This document shows positions 41,919-52,613 of a stretch of DNA of 64,000 nucleotides, one piece after another (the first letter of the stretch is position 1; each line of letters starts with the position of its first letter). A model generated the notes under the pieces. That model saw only the letters and a list, made by a program, of their open reading frames with translations. It was not told where the DNA came from and made no database searches. The stretch comes from Ligilactobacillus faecis (lineage in GTDB: Bacteria > Bacillota > Bacilli > Lactobacillales > Lactobacillaceae): NCBI RefSeq assembly GCF_029889745.1, contig NZ_CP123639.1:1407501-1471500 (forward strand). Reading direction: 5' to 3'. The position numbers and the translations under genes are program-made.

Positions 41919-42879
41919 ATTTAGGTCTGATCTTGGTGACTTCGCCAGATGCTAGACATGTCCCGTCTTGTAAGACGAGTTCGCCTTTGGTATTGATATC
42001 GCTGACAAAAGCGCTAAATTCTTTTTGCCCTTGTGTGATCGTGACGTGATGCCCGATCACATTGCTATGAGCTTTATATTCTGCCATAAAAGACCCTGTA
42101 TAGTAATCAGCGTAAAGGCTAAAAAAGTTGTTCAAAAATGTAGCGATAAATCGATTACGTGAGAGTTCAGTTTGTAAGACGTAAGACCGCAACGATCCAG
42201 CCCGTTGTTGTAATTCTGAAGGGAAAGTTTTAGGATCAGTCAAAAAATTGATCCCACACCCGACGACTACTTGGTTCAAACTGCGAGTCTCTAGATCTGT
42301 GATCCCTTCCGTTAAGATCCCACAAACTTTCTTGTCGGAAACGATGATATCATTGACCCATTTGATCTGTGGAGATAGCTCAAAGAGTTGTTCGAGCGTG
42401 CGCGTCAAAGCGACTGCGGTAGCTGTTGTTAAAAGGCCAGGATCAAAATCTAGGCGTGAGTTATCTAAAAGCAAACTCAAGTAGATCCCAGTCCCTTTAG
42501 GTGAAATAAATTGACGCCGATAGCGGCCATAGCCTGCGGTTTGCTGATCGGCAAGTACGACGAGTGGTCTTTTGTTAGTCGTTAAACTGAGTTCTTTAGC
42601 TTTTAAATTCGTTGAAGGCAAACTGTCAAAGAGCAAAAGATCAAGATCAATCTGGGGAGCAAGATAATATTTGATCCGAGCACTGTTTAACGTGTTGCTA
42701 TCAAGATAACGATAGCCTTGATGTGGGCGGCTTTCGATCATATGTCCTTGCTCTTGTAAAGATTTGACAGCTTTCCAAACAGCAGTGCGTGAGATGTTTA
42801 GACGTTTGGCGAGCTCTTGGCCTGAAAAGTAGTTTTCGTGCTGTGAAAGTAAGGTCAAGATCTGGTCTGTATTTTTCAT
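41917..42879 (-). CDS. birA: Bifunctional biotin ligase / biotin operon repressor BirA
   Basis: 320 residues. N-terminal winged helix (ENYFSGQELAKRLNISRTAVWKAVKSLQEQGH) followed by a biotin-protein ligase domain (LPSTNLKAKEL, DQQTAGYGRYRRQFISPKGTGIYLSLLL, IKWVNDIIVSDKKVCGILTE, VVGCGINF) and the C-terminal SH3-like domain. It biotinylates acceptors and may repress biotin uptake genes. The glycine-rich biotin loop reads GRYRR, as in functional ligases. No acceptor gene is adjacent. Confidence 0.94.
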   Translation of the reverse strand: MKNTDQILTLLSQHENYFSGQELAKRLNISRTAVWKAVKSLQEQGHMIESRPHQGYRYLDSNTLNSARIKYYLAPQIDLDLLLFDSLPSTNLKAKELSLTTNKRPLVVLADQQTAGYGRYRRQFISPKGTGIYLSLLLDNSRLDFDPGLLTTATAVALTRTLEQLFELSPQIKWVNDIIVSDKKVCGILTEGITDLETRSLNQVVVGCGINFLTDPKTFPSELQQRAGSLRSYVLQTELSRNRFIATFLNNFFSLYADYYTGSFMAEYKAHSNVIGHHVTITQGQKEFSAFVSDINTKGELVLQDGTCLASGEVTKIRPK

Positions 42880-43041
42880 ATTTAAAATTCCTTTCAGTTG
42901 AGCTAATCTTATCTTACGTTATTTGCTGTCAGAGTACAATTTTAGCTAAAAAGATAGTTTTTCTTTTTGCTTGTTATTTTGAAGCATGTGTTATGATTAT
43001 GAAGTAGAACTTAGAATTTTAGATCTAGGAAGTGATAAGAG

Positions 43042-44157
43042 ATGCGGATCAGTAAAAAAACATGGCTGACGTTACTAGGTTTTCTTGTGAGTGGGGTATT
43101 CCTTTTTATTTTTATTCAAAATGATGCTTTTTTATATCAGCGACCACTTGGAAAAGTGACGGCAGTCAAAACTGAAAGTACTGAAAAAACAACCGATGTC
43201 TATAATAATACTGATCAAGTGACGCGCCAAAAATTGACTTTTGAGATCCTAAACAGCAAATATAAAGGACGCAAGCTTCAAGTTACGAATACATATTCAA
43301 ACTCAGGTGCGCTCGATCAAAAATATCGTGTTGGCCAACAAGTTTTTTTAGATATTCATGAAAGAAAAGGTGAACTCGACGCTAGTATCGCCGATTATAA
43401 ACGCGACATTTACCTATTTATGTTGAGTTTTCTTGTGATCTTTTTACTGTACTTGACGATGCAGTTTCAAGGGATCAAAACCTTGCTGAGCGTTGTACTC
43501 AACTTTGTCTTATTTTTGCTAGCTGTTGAATTAGATGTTCGTTTGAATTTGACGAACTTCTTTTGGATCTTTGTCGTTTTTGCGGTGATCTTTACAGCAC
43601 TTTCCTTAACATTAGTGATCGGATTGAACCGCCAGTGTTTGATCACATTTAGTGCGATCATTTTGAGTACGACTTTAGCTTTAGTGATCGGATGTGTGAC
43701 GCTTTATTTGACTAAAAGCCACGGGATCCATTACGAAGCTTTGGATTATGCGACGCAGTCACCTAAGCAACTCTTTTTGGCTGCGACTGTGATCGGATCA
43801 TTGGGGGCCGTGATGGATGCAGCGACTGATATCGTTGCGACACTTTTTGAAATGAAAAAAAGCCAACCTAAGACATCTAAAAAACAGCTCTTTTTATCTG
43901 GACGCGCTGTGGGACGTTCGATCATGGGACCTTTGATCAATGTTTTGTTATTGATCTTTTTTGCTGAAACGATCGCACTTAGCGTTGTATATTTCAAGAC
44001 TGGTAATAGTATTGCCTATACATTTGAATGGACGATGGCCCTTGGCGTTGTTCAAGCTTTGATCAGTGGGATCGGGATCGTCTTAACGATCCCGGTTGCG
44101 AGTTTCTTAAGTGCATATAGTTTGAGTTTAGGGGGCAAAGAACATGTCAGCGATTAG
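43042..44157 (+). CDS. YibE/F-family membrane protein
   Basis: 371 residues. One N-terminal helix, an extracytoplasmic OB-like segment (VTAVKTESTEKTTDVYNNTDQVTRQKLTFEILNSKYKG) and about seven C-terminal helices. The YibE/F signature AATVIGSLGAVMDAATDIVATLFEM is seen around 250. Function unknown; the family is a predicted exporter. It overlaps the second YibE/F gene by 14 bases, so the two probably form a heteromer. Confidence 0.85.
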   Translation: MRISKKTWLTLLGFLVSGVFLFIFIQNDAFLYQRPLGKVTAVKTESTEKTTDVYNNTDQVTRQKLTFEILNSKYKGRKLQVTNTYSNSGALDQKYRVGQQVFLDIHERKGELDASIADYKRDIYLFMLSFLVIFLLYLTMQFQGIKTLLSVVLNFVLFLLAVELDVRLNLTNFFWIFVVFAVIFTALSLTLVIGLNRQCLITFSAIILSTTLALVIGCVTLYLTKSHGIHYEALDYATQSPKQLFLAATVIGSLGAVMDAATDIVATLFEMKKSQPKTSKKQLFLSGRAVGRSIMGPLINVLLLIFFAETIALSVVYFKTGNSIAYTFEWTMALGVVQALISGIGIVLTIPVASFLSAYSLSLGGKEHVSD

Positions 44158-44911
44158 TTTACTAGCTTTGATCTTATTTGTTTTGATGCTCTTAGTTGGA
44201 GGTAAAGAGGGGATCGCAGCTTATTTTAGTGTGATCTTGAATTTTTTGATCTTATTTTTAGTTGTGATCTTGATCACTGGTGGCTTACCAGCGGTTTGGG
44301 TCGCCTTTTTTGCCGGGATCTGTATCTTAGCGACGACGATCTATATGGGAACTAAAGATGAAAAAACAGCTAATATTGCTTTTAAAGCGACCTTGATCGT
44401 CTTAGTCTTACTGTTGTTATTTGTGATCCCGCTAGACCATTTTGCCCAGATCAAAGGCTTTGCTAACGAACAGTCTGAAGCGATCGAAGCGTTTGACCTT
44501 TTGATAGGTGCAAATTTTGAAGAGATCTTGATCGCAACGACTTTGCTCAGCACTTTAGGGGCAACCGCTGAAGCTTCGATCGCGGTTGCGAGTGGTCTAA
44601 ACGAACTGATCGAAAATGATCCTCAGATCACAGTGGCCCAGATCTTTAAAAGTGGCAAAACGATCGGCTTTCAGATCATGGGAATGACATTTAATACACT
44701 CTTTTTTGGAATGTTTGGGAGCGATCTGGCACTGTTTATCTTGCTATATAAACTTGAAGCAGGGCTTGGTTATTATTTGAACTCAAAGATCTTTGTCAAA
44801 GAATGCTTGGCTGTTTTGTATTCGGCACTTGCAGTTATTTTAGTGATCTGGATCACGACATATCTGGTCGGCAAAAAGCTCGATCAAAGCCAACGAAAGA
44901 TCGATAATTAG
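44144..44911 (+). CDS. YibE/F-family membrane protein, second subunit
   Basis: 255 residues, all-helical membrane protein matching the C-terminal half of the YibE/F fold (ATTLLSTLGATAEASIAVASGLNELIEN, the same position as the signature in the first subunit). It lacks the N-terminal extracytoplasmic domain. The ATG lies 14 bases before the end of the first gene, indicating coupled translation. Paired YibE/F genes of this design occur widely in lactobacilli. Confidence 0.85.
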   Translation: MSAISLLALILFVLMLLVGGKEGIAAYFSVILNFLILFLVVILITGGLPAVWVAFFAGICILATTIYMGTKDEKTANIAFKATLIVLVLLLLFVIPLDHFAQIKGFANEQSEAIEAFDLLIGANFEEILIATTLLSTLGATAEASIAVASGLNELIENDPQITVAQIFKSGKTIGFQIMGMTFNTLFFGMFGSDLALFILLYKLEAGLGYYLNSKIFVKECLAVLYSALAVILVIWITTYLVGKKLDQSQRKIDN

Positions 44912-44985
44912 ATCTTAAAAATGGTATAATTCAAATATAAAGATCAACTTATCCTTAAAAGCAAAAAAGATGTTAGGTGATGATC

Positions 44986-46038
44986 ATGAAGATAAGAAAA
45001 ATATTTTTGACCAGTTTTATTGCGCTCATATGTCTTTTGAGCCTTGGTGGTTGTAGTCATAGTAACGATTCCGCGTTAACTACCAAAGAAGCAACAACTA
45101 AAAAAGCTGATCAAAAGATCGAAGAACACTATCAAAATGCGCTATCGTATTTAGAGTCAGGTGAAAATAAGCAAGCTTACGAAGAATTAGGTCAGATCAA
45201 GCAACTAAAAAAAGCTCCTCACAAAGTTAGGACTTTGTATAAAGAGCTAGGTTACTTATTATCTGCCAAAAAAGCTGTGACGACTAATGATCTGGAAAAA
45301 GCACAGAATAATTTAGCTAAGTTAGAAAAGATCACAGCACCGACGGCATTAGTGACGCAGATCAAAGCGGTACAAAAGGAATATCAAACTGTCAAATTGG
45401 CAGATCATTATAGTGATGAAGTAAAGAACTACTACGCTGCGGGAAATTATGCGGCAGCTGGTGGGAGTTTACAAGCTCTTGATTCATTATCTAGTCGCTA
45501 TCAGGCTGTTGCTTTATTGCAAGAAGAGGTAGCAGAATATGAGACAAAGATCGCAGCTGCTCAGGCAAGTAGTCAAGTAGCTGTCTCTAGTCAAGAGCAA
45601 ACTCCAGCTAAAACAGAGGGCGACTTTAAAACGACTTCAGGCCAAACTGAACAAAGTATGAGTGGGGCAAGTACAACTGTTGAAACAAGTGGCTACACTA
45701 ATGCACGAAACTCAAAGATCTTAGGTGCTGAATATAAGAAAGAGACAGGAAGTGAATTGACAAATGCGCCAAACGAAGTTGTCTCTTCGATGTCAGCCAA
45801 AATGTCAAATCAAGATGTTTTGAGTGCCTTTAGAAGTGCAACAACGATCCCTCAAGAAGTTGGTGATCAGTATTATGTACAAGATCTAGGGGCAGGATTA
45901 TATCAGATCGAGATCCGGCATACGAGTTCAAGTCAGCCACAAGTCTCAAACTTAAAAGGAATGTATCGGTTCAATGTCGATACTAAAGTGGCTGAGAAAT
46001 TAAATGAGATCTCAGGTCAATATGAAAAGGTGAATTGA
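44986..46038 (+). CDS. Lipoprotein with TPR-like repeats, unknown function
   Basis: About 350 residues. Lipoprotein signal IRKIFLTSFIALICLLSLGGCSHS with lipobox LGGC. A helical TPR-like region follows (HYQNALSYLESGENKQAYEELGQIKQL, YSDEVKNYYAAGNYAAAGGSLQALDSL), then a Ser/Gln/Thr linker (about 200-245) and a C-terminal globular part with a conserved YYVQDLGAGLYQIEIRHTSS. It is exported and anchored to the outer membrane face. The ATG at 44986 fits AGGTGA; GTG 44977 is within the SD. The stop overlaps the next gene. No known family. Confidence 0.72.
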   Translation: MKIRKIFLTSFIALICLLSLGGCSHSNDSALTTKEATTKKADQKIEEHYQNALSYLESGENKQAYEELGQIKQLKKAPHKVRTLYKELGYLLSAKKAVTTNDLEKAQNNLAKLEKITAPTALVTQIKAVQKEYQTVKLADHYSDEVKNYYAAGNYAAAGGSLQALDSLSSRYQAVALLQEEVAEYETKIAAAQASSQVAVSSQEQTPAKTEGDFKTTSGQTEQSMSGASTTVETSGYTNARNSKILGAEYKKETGSELTNAPNEVVSSMSAKMSNQDVLSAFRSATTIPQEVGDQYYVQDLGAGLYQIEIRHTSSSQPQVSNLKGMYRFNVDTKVAEKLNEISGQYEKVN

Positions 46039-46415
46039 AAAAAGTGAAAGAAACGTTTAAAGAACGACTTTGGTTAAAGGGAGATCTTTTGATCTTAGGT
46101 TTAGCTTTGATCAGTGGGATCTTTGCCCGCTTAAGTGGTTTTCATGTTTTAGTGTCAGATGTTTTATTTATGAGTGGCTTAGTTTTGCTCTGTATTATGA
46201 TGGTCGATATTTTGTTACATGCAGGGTTGATGGCTGGCTGGTTCCAAAAACAACGTAAGGGTGAAAGCGATGAGGAATTTGCCAAACGAAAGATCGATAT
46301 CAAACGTGTTGCTTCAGAAAAGAAGAATGCACCGATCCACTTTGAAAAACTTGGCGTAAATTGCTTAGTTTTAGGGTGTGGTTTGATCGTGATCGCGATC
46401 TTGATCACAGTGTAG
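46035..46415 (+). CDS. DUF3899-like membrane protein
   Basis: 126 residues with three hydrophobic helices (GDLLILGLALISGIFARLSGF, VSDVLFMSGLVLLCIMMVDILLHAG, CLVLGCGLIVIAILITV) and a charged loop (QKQRKGESDEEFAKRKIDIK). I match it by pattern to DUF3899 proteins. The TTG start overlaps the lipoprotein stop, with AAGG upstream; a GTG nine bases on is an alternative. It is the last gene of the lipoprotein unit, followed by a terminator. Confidence 0.68.
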   Translation: MKKVKETFKERLWLKGDLLILGLALISGIFARLSGFHVLVSDVLFMSGLVLLCIMMVDILLHAGLMAGWFQKQRKGESDEEFAKRKIDIKRVASEKKNAPIHFEKLGVNCLVLGCGLIVIAILITV

Positions 46416-46416
46416 C

Positions 46417-46455
46417 AAAAAAGAGCTTGAGGAGAGATCCTCGAGCTCTTTTTTA
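46417..46455. terminator. Terminator after the DUF3899 gene, shared with the HD-domain gene
   Basis: AAAAAAGAGCTTGAGGA / TCCTCGAGCTCTTTTTT: a long stem with A and T tails. Confidence 0.9.
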
Positions 46456-47763
46456 AATGATCTTATCATTTTTGATATGTTGCGAAAATTCTTGATAAAC
46501 GGGTTCAAATAGATCTTTTTGTTCATCTGGTGAAAGCATTTGTTTTGGAAAAAAGAAACGTTCGTCACCAAGTTCTTTATCTGTAACTGCACGAACGAGT
46601 TCGGAGTTTTCAGATAATTCAGTCAACTCGCCATTTTGTAGACTTAAAAGGATCTTTGCTTTTGAATCATATAAAGCATATGGTAAATTGTAACTGTCAT
46701 TTGTAGCCGTATAGTAAGTCGCATCGTAACCGGCTTGGGTGACGAGCTCTTCTAGAGTTGGCAGTAACTCTTTTTTATCGGCTGGAACGCGGACAGATTT
46801 TAAAGGTTTGCGATCTAAAAAACGTATCACTAGGTCGCGTAAGATCGGATCTTCACATGTGCGCCAGAGGGCAAAGCAAGCATTTAATGTGCCGTCATCT
46901 AAAGCAAGATAAGCTTTGAGATCAAAATCACCCTCAAAAAAGGGAGCTAAAAGGCGCGAAGCAAAATTGACAGGTAATTTTTGCTGTTGGTAGAGATCTT
47001 TAGCGCGTTTTAAAAGATGAGCTAAGATCACTTCAAAAGAGCGGGAAACAGGGTGAAAATAAACTTGTTGATACATTTGCAAGCGGCTGATGATATAGTC
47101 TTCGACTGCGTGCATCCCGCTATAATCAAATGTTATCCCCCCAGAATATGGGCGCATCACGCGTAAGATCCGCGTTAGATCAAAAGTCCCATAATCAGTA
47201 CCTGTAAAATACGAGTCGCGGAGAAGATAATCCATTCGGTCAGCGTCGACTTGACTGGAGATCATCTGAACGACGCGCGGATCAGGATAAGTTTTTTCAA
47301 TGACACTTGCGACTTTCTCAGGAAACTCAGGTGCAACTTTTTGTAAAACAGCATTGATCTCTGTCGTTTCAGAAGTAATGATCTGACGTGTCATCTTTTC
47401 ATGATCAGTCTTAAAAATATGTTCAAAGGTATGGGAGTATGCTCCGTGACCAACGTCATGTAAAAGAGCAGCACAAAGAACAACTAGACGTTCTGAATCA
47501 TCCCACAAGCCATCCCCGACCTGTTTAGTTGGATAATTGCGTAAAAAAAGATCGCAGATCCGGCGTGTGATCTCATAAACACCGACTGAATGTGTAAATC
47601 GTGAGTGTTCGGCTCCGTGAAAAGTCAAATTTGTCGTCCCAAGTTGTTTTATCCGACGCAAACGTTGAAATTCTTTAGTATTTATCAAGTCTAAAATAAC
47701 TTCATGCTGGATATAGATATAGTCGTGGATCGGATCACGGAGCACTTTTTCCCTTGGAAGCAT
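46453..47763 (-). CDS. HD-domain phosphohydrolase (YwfO-like)
   Basis: 436 residues. The HD superfamily motifs are seen: EHSRFTHSVGVYEITRRI (first His), LHDVGHGAYSHTFEH (HD pair) and VDADRMDYLLRDSYFTGTDYG (third Asp). This domain order is that of dNTPase-like YwfO proteins, which hydrolyse dNTPs. SD on the minus strand: AAGGAGG 14 bases before the ATG. It is divergent from the DUF1934 gene. Family secure; precise substrate not. Confidence 0.87.
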   Translation of the reverse strand: MLPREKVLRDPIHDYIYIQHEVILDLINTKEFQRLRRIKQLGTTNLTFHGAEHSRFTHSVGVYEITRRICDLFLRNYPTKQVGDGLWDDSERLVVLCAALLHDVGHGAYSHTFEHIFKTDHEKMTRQIITSETTEINAVLQKVAPEFPEKVASVIEKTYPDPRVVQMISSQVDADRMDYLLRDSYFTGTDYGTFDLTRILRVMRPYSGGITFDYSGMHAVEDYIISRLQMYQQVYFHPVSRSFEVILAHLLKRAKDLYQQQKLPVNFASRLLAPFFEGDFDLKAYLALDDGTLNACFALWRTCEDPILRDLVIRFLDRKPLKSVRVPADKKELLPTLEELVTQAGYDATYYTATNDSYNLPYALYDSKAKILLSLQNGELTELSENSELVRAVTDKELGDERFFFPKQMLSPDEQKDLFEPVYQEFSQHIKNDKII

Positions 47764-47874
47764 TTTTGGTGTATAATTTGTTGCGATGATAAAGCCTCCT
47801 TGCTTTAGTTGATTACTTTTAGTATAGCATGAAGTAAGGAAGTCAAAGTTAAAATTTAAAAAGGTGGATCAAAG

Positions 47875-48300
47875 ATGGTAGTAAAAGCACAAGAAGTAAC
47901 GATCACTTTAAAAACGATCCAAACGCAAGCAAACGACGTCGAGGAATATGACTTAGAAACAAAGGGTGAATTATTTCAAAAAGGCGAGACACTTTATTTG
48001 CGTTACGAAGAAGAACTTGAAGGACAGAGTATCAAGACGACATTTAAAATAAAAGATGAGCAACTACTTTTGACAAGAAGAGAACGCGCTTTGAGCTCTA
48101 GTTTAGATCTACGACCAGGCCAACTAACAACAACGCGCTATCAGACACAATATGGCGCGCTTTATTTAGAAGTGAATTGTTTGGAATATACATTCAAGCG
48201 TGTGGATGAAAAAACGGGTCAGCTCAAAGCAACTTATGAACTTTCAAATGGTCAAGAAATACTCGGGAAATATAAATTACGATTGCAATTCAAAGCTTAA
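47875..48300 (+). CDS. DUF1934 domain protein (YwiB-like)
   Basis: 141 residues, lipocalin-like beta-barrel by pattern (VTITLKTIQTQANDVEEYDLETKGELFQKGETLYLRYEEELEG ... YELSNGQEILGKYKLRLQFK). YwiB-type proteins precede rpoE in many Firmicutes, and rpoE follows here by 44 bases. Role unknown. ATG with AAAGGTGG upstream. Confidence 0.85.
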   Translation: MVVKAQEVTITLKTIQTQANDVEEYDLETKGELFQKGETLYLRYEEELEGQSIKTTFKIKDEQLLLTRRERALSSSLDLRPGQLTTTRYQTQYGALYLEVNCLEYTFKRVDEKTGQLKATYELSNGQEILGKYKLRLQFKA

Positions 48301-48344
48301 TATTGTAAGATGAAGAATAGACTGTGGAAAGGACGTGTACCAGT

Positions 48345-48920
48345 TTGGAGCTAGAAAAATTCAAAGACGCTGATAGAGATGAATTATCAATGGTCGAAGT
48401 CGCACATGCGATCTTGGATCAACATGGTGATGTGATGGCATTTGCCGATCTAACAAATGCGATCCAAGAATACCTTGGCAAAAGTGACCAAGAGATCCGT
48501 GATCGTTTGCCACAATTTTATACGGACCTAAACGTCGATGGTAGTTTTATCTCTTTAGGCGATAATCTTTGGGGCTTGCGTTCATGGTATCCATTTGAAT
48601 CGATCGACGAAGCGCTCGTTCACTCTGAAGATGAAGAAGAAGAAAGTCGTCCACGTAAAAAACGCAAGAAAGTCAATGCTTTCTTGGCAGATGCGGCTGA
48701 CGATGATGATGTCATTGACTATAACGATGATGATCCAGAAGACGTCGACCTTGATGATGAATATGATGATGAAGACGATGATGAAGAAGATCACGAATTA
48801 AAAGCATATAGCACTGATTTAAGTGATATTGATGATCCAGAGGATGCAGAAGACGATCTTCCTGACGGTATCGAAGGTCAGTTGACAGAGTTATCTGACG
48901 ACGACTTAGAAAATGAATAA
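48345..48920 (+). CDS. rpoE: DNA-directed RNA polymerase delta subunit
   Basis: About 191 residues. N-terminal globular HARE-HTH domain (DELSMVEVAHAILDQHGDVMAFADLTNAIQEYLGKSD, LPQFYTDLNVDGSFISLGDNLWGLRSWYP) and a very acidic Asp/Glu tail (about 95-191) typical of delta, which displaces nucleic acid from RNA polymerase. The TTG at 48345 is chosen because the family starts MELEKFK at this point, and AAAGGA lies 12 bases upstream. It is the usual neighbour of pyrG. Confidence 0.93.
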   Translation: MELEKFKDADRDELSMVEVAHAILDQHGDVMAFADLTNAIQEYLGKSDQEIRDRLPQFYTDLNVDGSFISLGDNLWGLRSWYPFESIDEALVHSEDEEEESRPRKKRKKVNAFLADAADDDDVIDYNDDDPEDVDLDDEYDDEDDDEEDHELKAYSTDLSDIDDPEDAEDDLPDGIEGQLTELSDDDLENE

Positions 48921-48928
48921 TTTACCCC

Positions 48929-49042
48929 TTGACGTTTTACAGTGATTTATGTAGAATTTGATATGGGCGCTTCACGTGATATGTGAAGTCAGATGTACGG
49001 CAAGACAAGCTCCCTATTCTAGTGTGAGAATAGGGAGCTTGT
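48929..49042 (+). promoter_or_regulatory. pyrG promoter and CTP-sensing leader with terminator
   Basis: TTGACG (48929), 17-base spacer, TAGAAT (48952), then transcript start GGGC at 48965. A hairpin CTTCAC/GTGAAG follows, then a terminator whose 5' arm reads AAGCTCCCTATTCT (49007-49020) and 3' arm AGAATAGGGAGCTT (49027-49040). In Bacillus subtilis pyrG, low CTP makes polymerase add extra G after GGG, and the G tract pairs with the CU-rich arm to prevent termination. All needed parts are visible here. Confidence 0.82.
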
Positions 49043-49054
49043 TATTTTTGTTAG

Positions 49055-50689
<1,635 letters not shown>

Positions 50690-50698
50690 TTATTAATA

Positions 50699-50734
50699 TT
50701 AAAAGGGCTGACTAGAATAGATCAGTCCTTTTAG
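50699..50734 (+). terminator. Terminator of pyrG
   Basis: AAAAGGGCTGA / TCAGTCCTTTT stem with a 10-base loop and T run. Confidence 0.8.
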
Positions 50735-50853
50735 TGCTGTAGAGGTGATTTTGTGCATATGTTTTTTGATGGATATTGATTTCTTAAGTCAGAGTGCGAT
50801 AATAAGGGTGTAAACAAAATTTTAGTCGGTAGACTAAATTGGGGGCGGAAAAA

Positions 50854-51042
50854 TTGGAAAAACAAGAATTGACCCCGCTAGCTGAAGCGATCATTGCTTT
50901 TGAGGAAGCTAAGGGTCTGACAGATAATGAGCTTTCATTGATGACCCATATTTCGGTCGAACGTTTACACGATCTAAAGTCATTGCCACTTGAGGCAACA
51001 GCTAGTGAAGTACAAGAATTGGCCCAGATCATGGATATTTAG
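50854..51042 (+). CDS. Small helix-turn-helix-like hypothetical protein (62 residues)
   Basis: About 62 residues: LTPLAEAIIAFEEAKGLTDNELSLMTHISVERLHDLKSLPLEATASEVQELAQIM, the pattern of a short XRE-like four-helix DNA-binding fold. The TTG at 50854 follows GGGGGCGG by about six bases; an upstream TTG (50839) precedes that SD. Its terminator hairpin is the target of the IS1182-like insertion. I do not know a name for it. Confidence 0.68.
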   Translation: MEKQELTPLAEAIIAFEEAKGLTDNELSLMTHISVERLHDLKSLPLEATASEVQELAQIMDI

Positions 51043-51047
51043 TAAAA

Positions 51048-51071
51048 AAGCTGCGAGTGTGCTCGTAGCTT
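51048..51071. repeat. Left target duplication of the IS1182-like element (terminator stem-loop)
   Basis: 24 bases, AAGCTGCGAG... to ...CTCGTAGCTT, that fold on themselves. The same 24 bases are at 52590-52613. This copy lost its T tail; the right copy keeps it. Confidence 0.85.
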
Positions 51072-52589
51072 CAGAATGTAGACTAAGTCATCAGAGTATG
51101 TGCTCTGGTGACTTTTTTTTGTATAATTAAAGAAAACGGTTACGGAGGTGCTCATTATGCTTCACAAAAGTGATCCCAATCTCAAACGCTGTGAATATGC
51201 TCGTACTTCTCTAGATGATTTGGTCCCAAAAGATCATTTACTCCGTAAAATTGATCAAATTATTGATTTCTCTTTTATTTATGATCTTGTCGAAGATTCC
51301 TATTGTAAAAATAATGGTCGTCCTAGTCTTGACCCTGTACTACTCATAAAGATTCCTTTGATCCAAAATCTATTTGGTATTCGTTCTATGCGTCAAACGA
51401 TCAAAGAAATTCAAGTTAATGTCGCTTATCGATGGTTTCTAGGACTAGGTTTAAATGATCCTGTTCCTCATTTCTCTACCTACGGTAAAAATTATAAAAG
51501 AAGATTTGCTGAAAGCCATGTAATAGAAGCTATTTTTGCTCATATTTTGAAACTCTGTTTAGAAAATGATCTTATCGACACAACTGATATCTTTATTGAT
51601 GGAACTCATTTGAAAGCTGCTGCTAACAGCCGTAAATATACTACTGAAGTTATTGAAACTAAGTCAAAATTTATGAGTGAAGATCTCGAAAAAGAAATAA
51701 ATGTAGATAGAGCTAAACATCAAAAGAAACCCTTAAAAGAAGAAAAACCTAAAAAAAAACTAGACAAGTAAAAATATCTAAAACTGATCCTGATAGTGGA
51801 TGGTTTCATAAGGGTGAACACAAACAGGTTTTTGCCTATAACGTTCAAGCTGCCTGTGATAAAAATGGGTGGCTCTTAGCTTATGTGGTCGGTGCGGGAA
51901 ATATCCATGATACGCAACTTTTTCCTGAAATATTTGAAAAAGTACGGAAGTACGACCCACAATATATTATCGCTGATTCTGGCTATAAAACACCCACGAT
52001 CGCACACTTTTTACTATCTCAAGGCATAATTCCCATTCTTCCTTATAAACGCCCAAGGGGCAAAGTTGGTACGCTTAGACCCAAAGATTTTGTTTATGAT
52101 GAATATTATGATTGTTATTTATGTCCTGGCGATCAAATCTTAATGTACTCCACAACTAATCGAAGTGGTTATCGTGAATATAAAAGTGATCCTACAATCT
52201 GTGAAAAATGTCCTTTACTGCACAAATGTACACAAAGTAAAAATCATCAAAGAGTTATCGCTCGTCATGTTTGGCAAGATAGTATGGAAAAATGTGAGGA
52301 TATCAGGCATCAAACTGGCTCAAAATTAAAGTATGAAGCGCGAAAGGAGACGATCGAAAGAAATTTTGGTTCGGCAAAAGAATATCACAACTTGAGATAC
52401 GCCCGAGAAGTAGGAATTGATAAAATTCTAGCTAAAGTTGGGTTGATATTTGCGTGCCTAAATCTAAAAAAATTGGTAAAAATACTGGGGAAAAACCCTG
52501 TTATATTCGTATATTTCAAAGTATATAGTTATAAAAATACATAAAAAAACAAACTCTATCCGATTTGAATAGAGTTTGTCTACGTTCTG
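51072..52589 (+). mobile_element. IS1182-like insertion sequence, 1518 bp
   Basis: Terminal inverted repeats CAGAATGTAGAC (left) and CAGAACGTAGAC (right, read inward) with one mismatch. It is flanked by an identical 24 bp direct repeat that is a terminator stem-loop. Just inside the left end, GTCATCAGAG/CTCTGGTGAC plus T8 (51087-51120) forms a terminator that blocks incoming transcription. At the right, ACAAACTCTAT/ATAGAGTTTGT does the same for minus-strand reads. The single gene is the transposase. Confidence 0.88.
51157..52544 (+). pseudogene. IS1182-family DDE transposase, split by a -1 frameshift at an A9 run
   Basis: The first frame (51157-51771) starts MLHKSDPNLKRCEYARTSLDDLVPKDHLLRKID. 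It carries the first catalytic Asp (FIDGTHLKAAANSRKYTTEV) and ends after KPKKKLDK. The second part, read in the -1 frame from the A9 tract at 51751-51759, continues TRQVKISKTDPDSGWFHKGEHKQVFAYNVQAACDKNGW. It then has YIIADSGYKTPTIA (second Asp) and the Glu region KYEARKETIERNFGSAKEYH. Joined length is about 462 residues, normal for the family. A9 could be a programmed slippery site or an indel. ATG with GGAGGTG upstream. Confidence 0.82.
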
Positions 52590-52613
52590 AAGCTGCGAGT
52601 GTGCTCGTAGCTT
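52590..52613. repeat. Right target duplication, functional terminator copy
   Basis: Same 24 bases as 51048-51071, here followed by a T run, so it still looks like the terminator of the interrupted unit. Confidence 0.85.
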
